Positions 63,912 through 64,000 of a stretch of 64,000 nucleotides of DNA are shown one piece after another (positions within the stretch are counted from its first letter, which is position 1; the number at the start of each line of letters is the position of its first letter). The position numbers and the translations under genes were made by a program. Source of the stretch: Dichetophora obliterata (taxonomy: Eukaryota; Arthropoda; Insecta; Diptera; Sciomyzidae); NCBI GenBank assembly GCA_963920525.1, contig OY986436.1, forward strand, positions 178,471,361 to 178,535,360, given 5' to 3'. The notes under the pieces are model-generated. The model saw nothing but the letters and a program-made list of their open reading frames with translations, was not told the DNA's origin and did no database searches.

Positions 63912-64000
63912 CAAAAACAAACAAAAAAAAGTCAAATATCAACTTGTTTGATCGAATCTAGCCGTTATCTCACTTGAGGGAAGATCTAAAATTTCGAAAT

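Overview
This is eukaryotic, intron-bearing, AT-rich DNA from an insect, most likely a brachyceran fly. Three things suggest a fly, with a tephritid fruit fly plausible. There is one multi-exon gene for a P-protein (OCA2/hoepel-type) transporter with fly-like short introns. There are several DD41D mariner copies of the rosa type, which was first described in Ceratitis. There is a DINE-1/mini-me-like repeat carrying a GACAGACAGACGGAC tract. Species assignment is inference; the gene structure and the transposons are read directly.

Host genes. The only well-supported host gene is the P-protein gene on the + strand (exons 19209-36521, stop at 36521, poly(A) signals at 36697 and 36728). Ten exons join in frame to about 749 residues; the initiator exon was not found and lies upstream. 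Nine introns are visible: eight are 57-479 bp, but intron 6 (21200-35297) is 14.1 kb and packed with repeats. A second host gene probably starts at 49662 with a 53-codon first coding exon ending at a good GTGAGT donor; its later exons were not found. Weaker candidates are a minus-strand exon at about 57438-57645 and two short ORFs at 3183-3419 and 56363-56551.

Repeats by region. 1-2640: a decayed transposon-type ORF split by a 723-bp inverted-repeat element with a 9-bp target duplication. 3513-6962: a palindromic element, a 176-bp MITE, then a hAT element (4859-6962) that carries a complete mariner (5630-6916) with an intact 347-codon transposase. 7209-12117: further MITEs, a mariner fragment and a mini-me-like repeat, the last interrupted by a 4.6-kb hAT element (12118-16735) with a perfect 8-bp duplication. 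16901-18742: a 1.25-kb dispersed repeat and a foldback cluster. Intron 6: a 1.4-kb foldback palindrome, CCGAAA/TTTCGG-rich arms, DD41D copies, LINE fragments and a 1.0-kb element with TAA duplications. 43890-48840: a tRNA-like SINE fragment, a DD41D remnant, a ~350-bp tandem array with an inverted terminal copy, and low-complexity repeats. 50430-56123: LINE copies in both orientations, one cut by a Tc1-like element (51269-52934) and one abutted by a nearly intact DD41D element (53227-54524). 56723-64000: two MITEs with clear duplications, a second mini-me-like copy, short tandem repeats, and a second copy of the 4859 hAT family running off the right edge.

I found no CRISPR array, operon, rRNA gene or intact tRNA gene. 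I did not find a coherent undescribed multi-gene system. The most interesting content is the nested insertion record, the possibly intact mariner, the large foldbacks, and a 148-bp repeat segment spliced into a transposase ORF.
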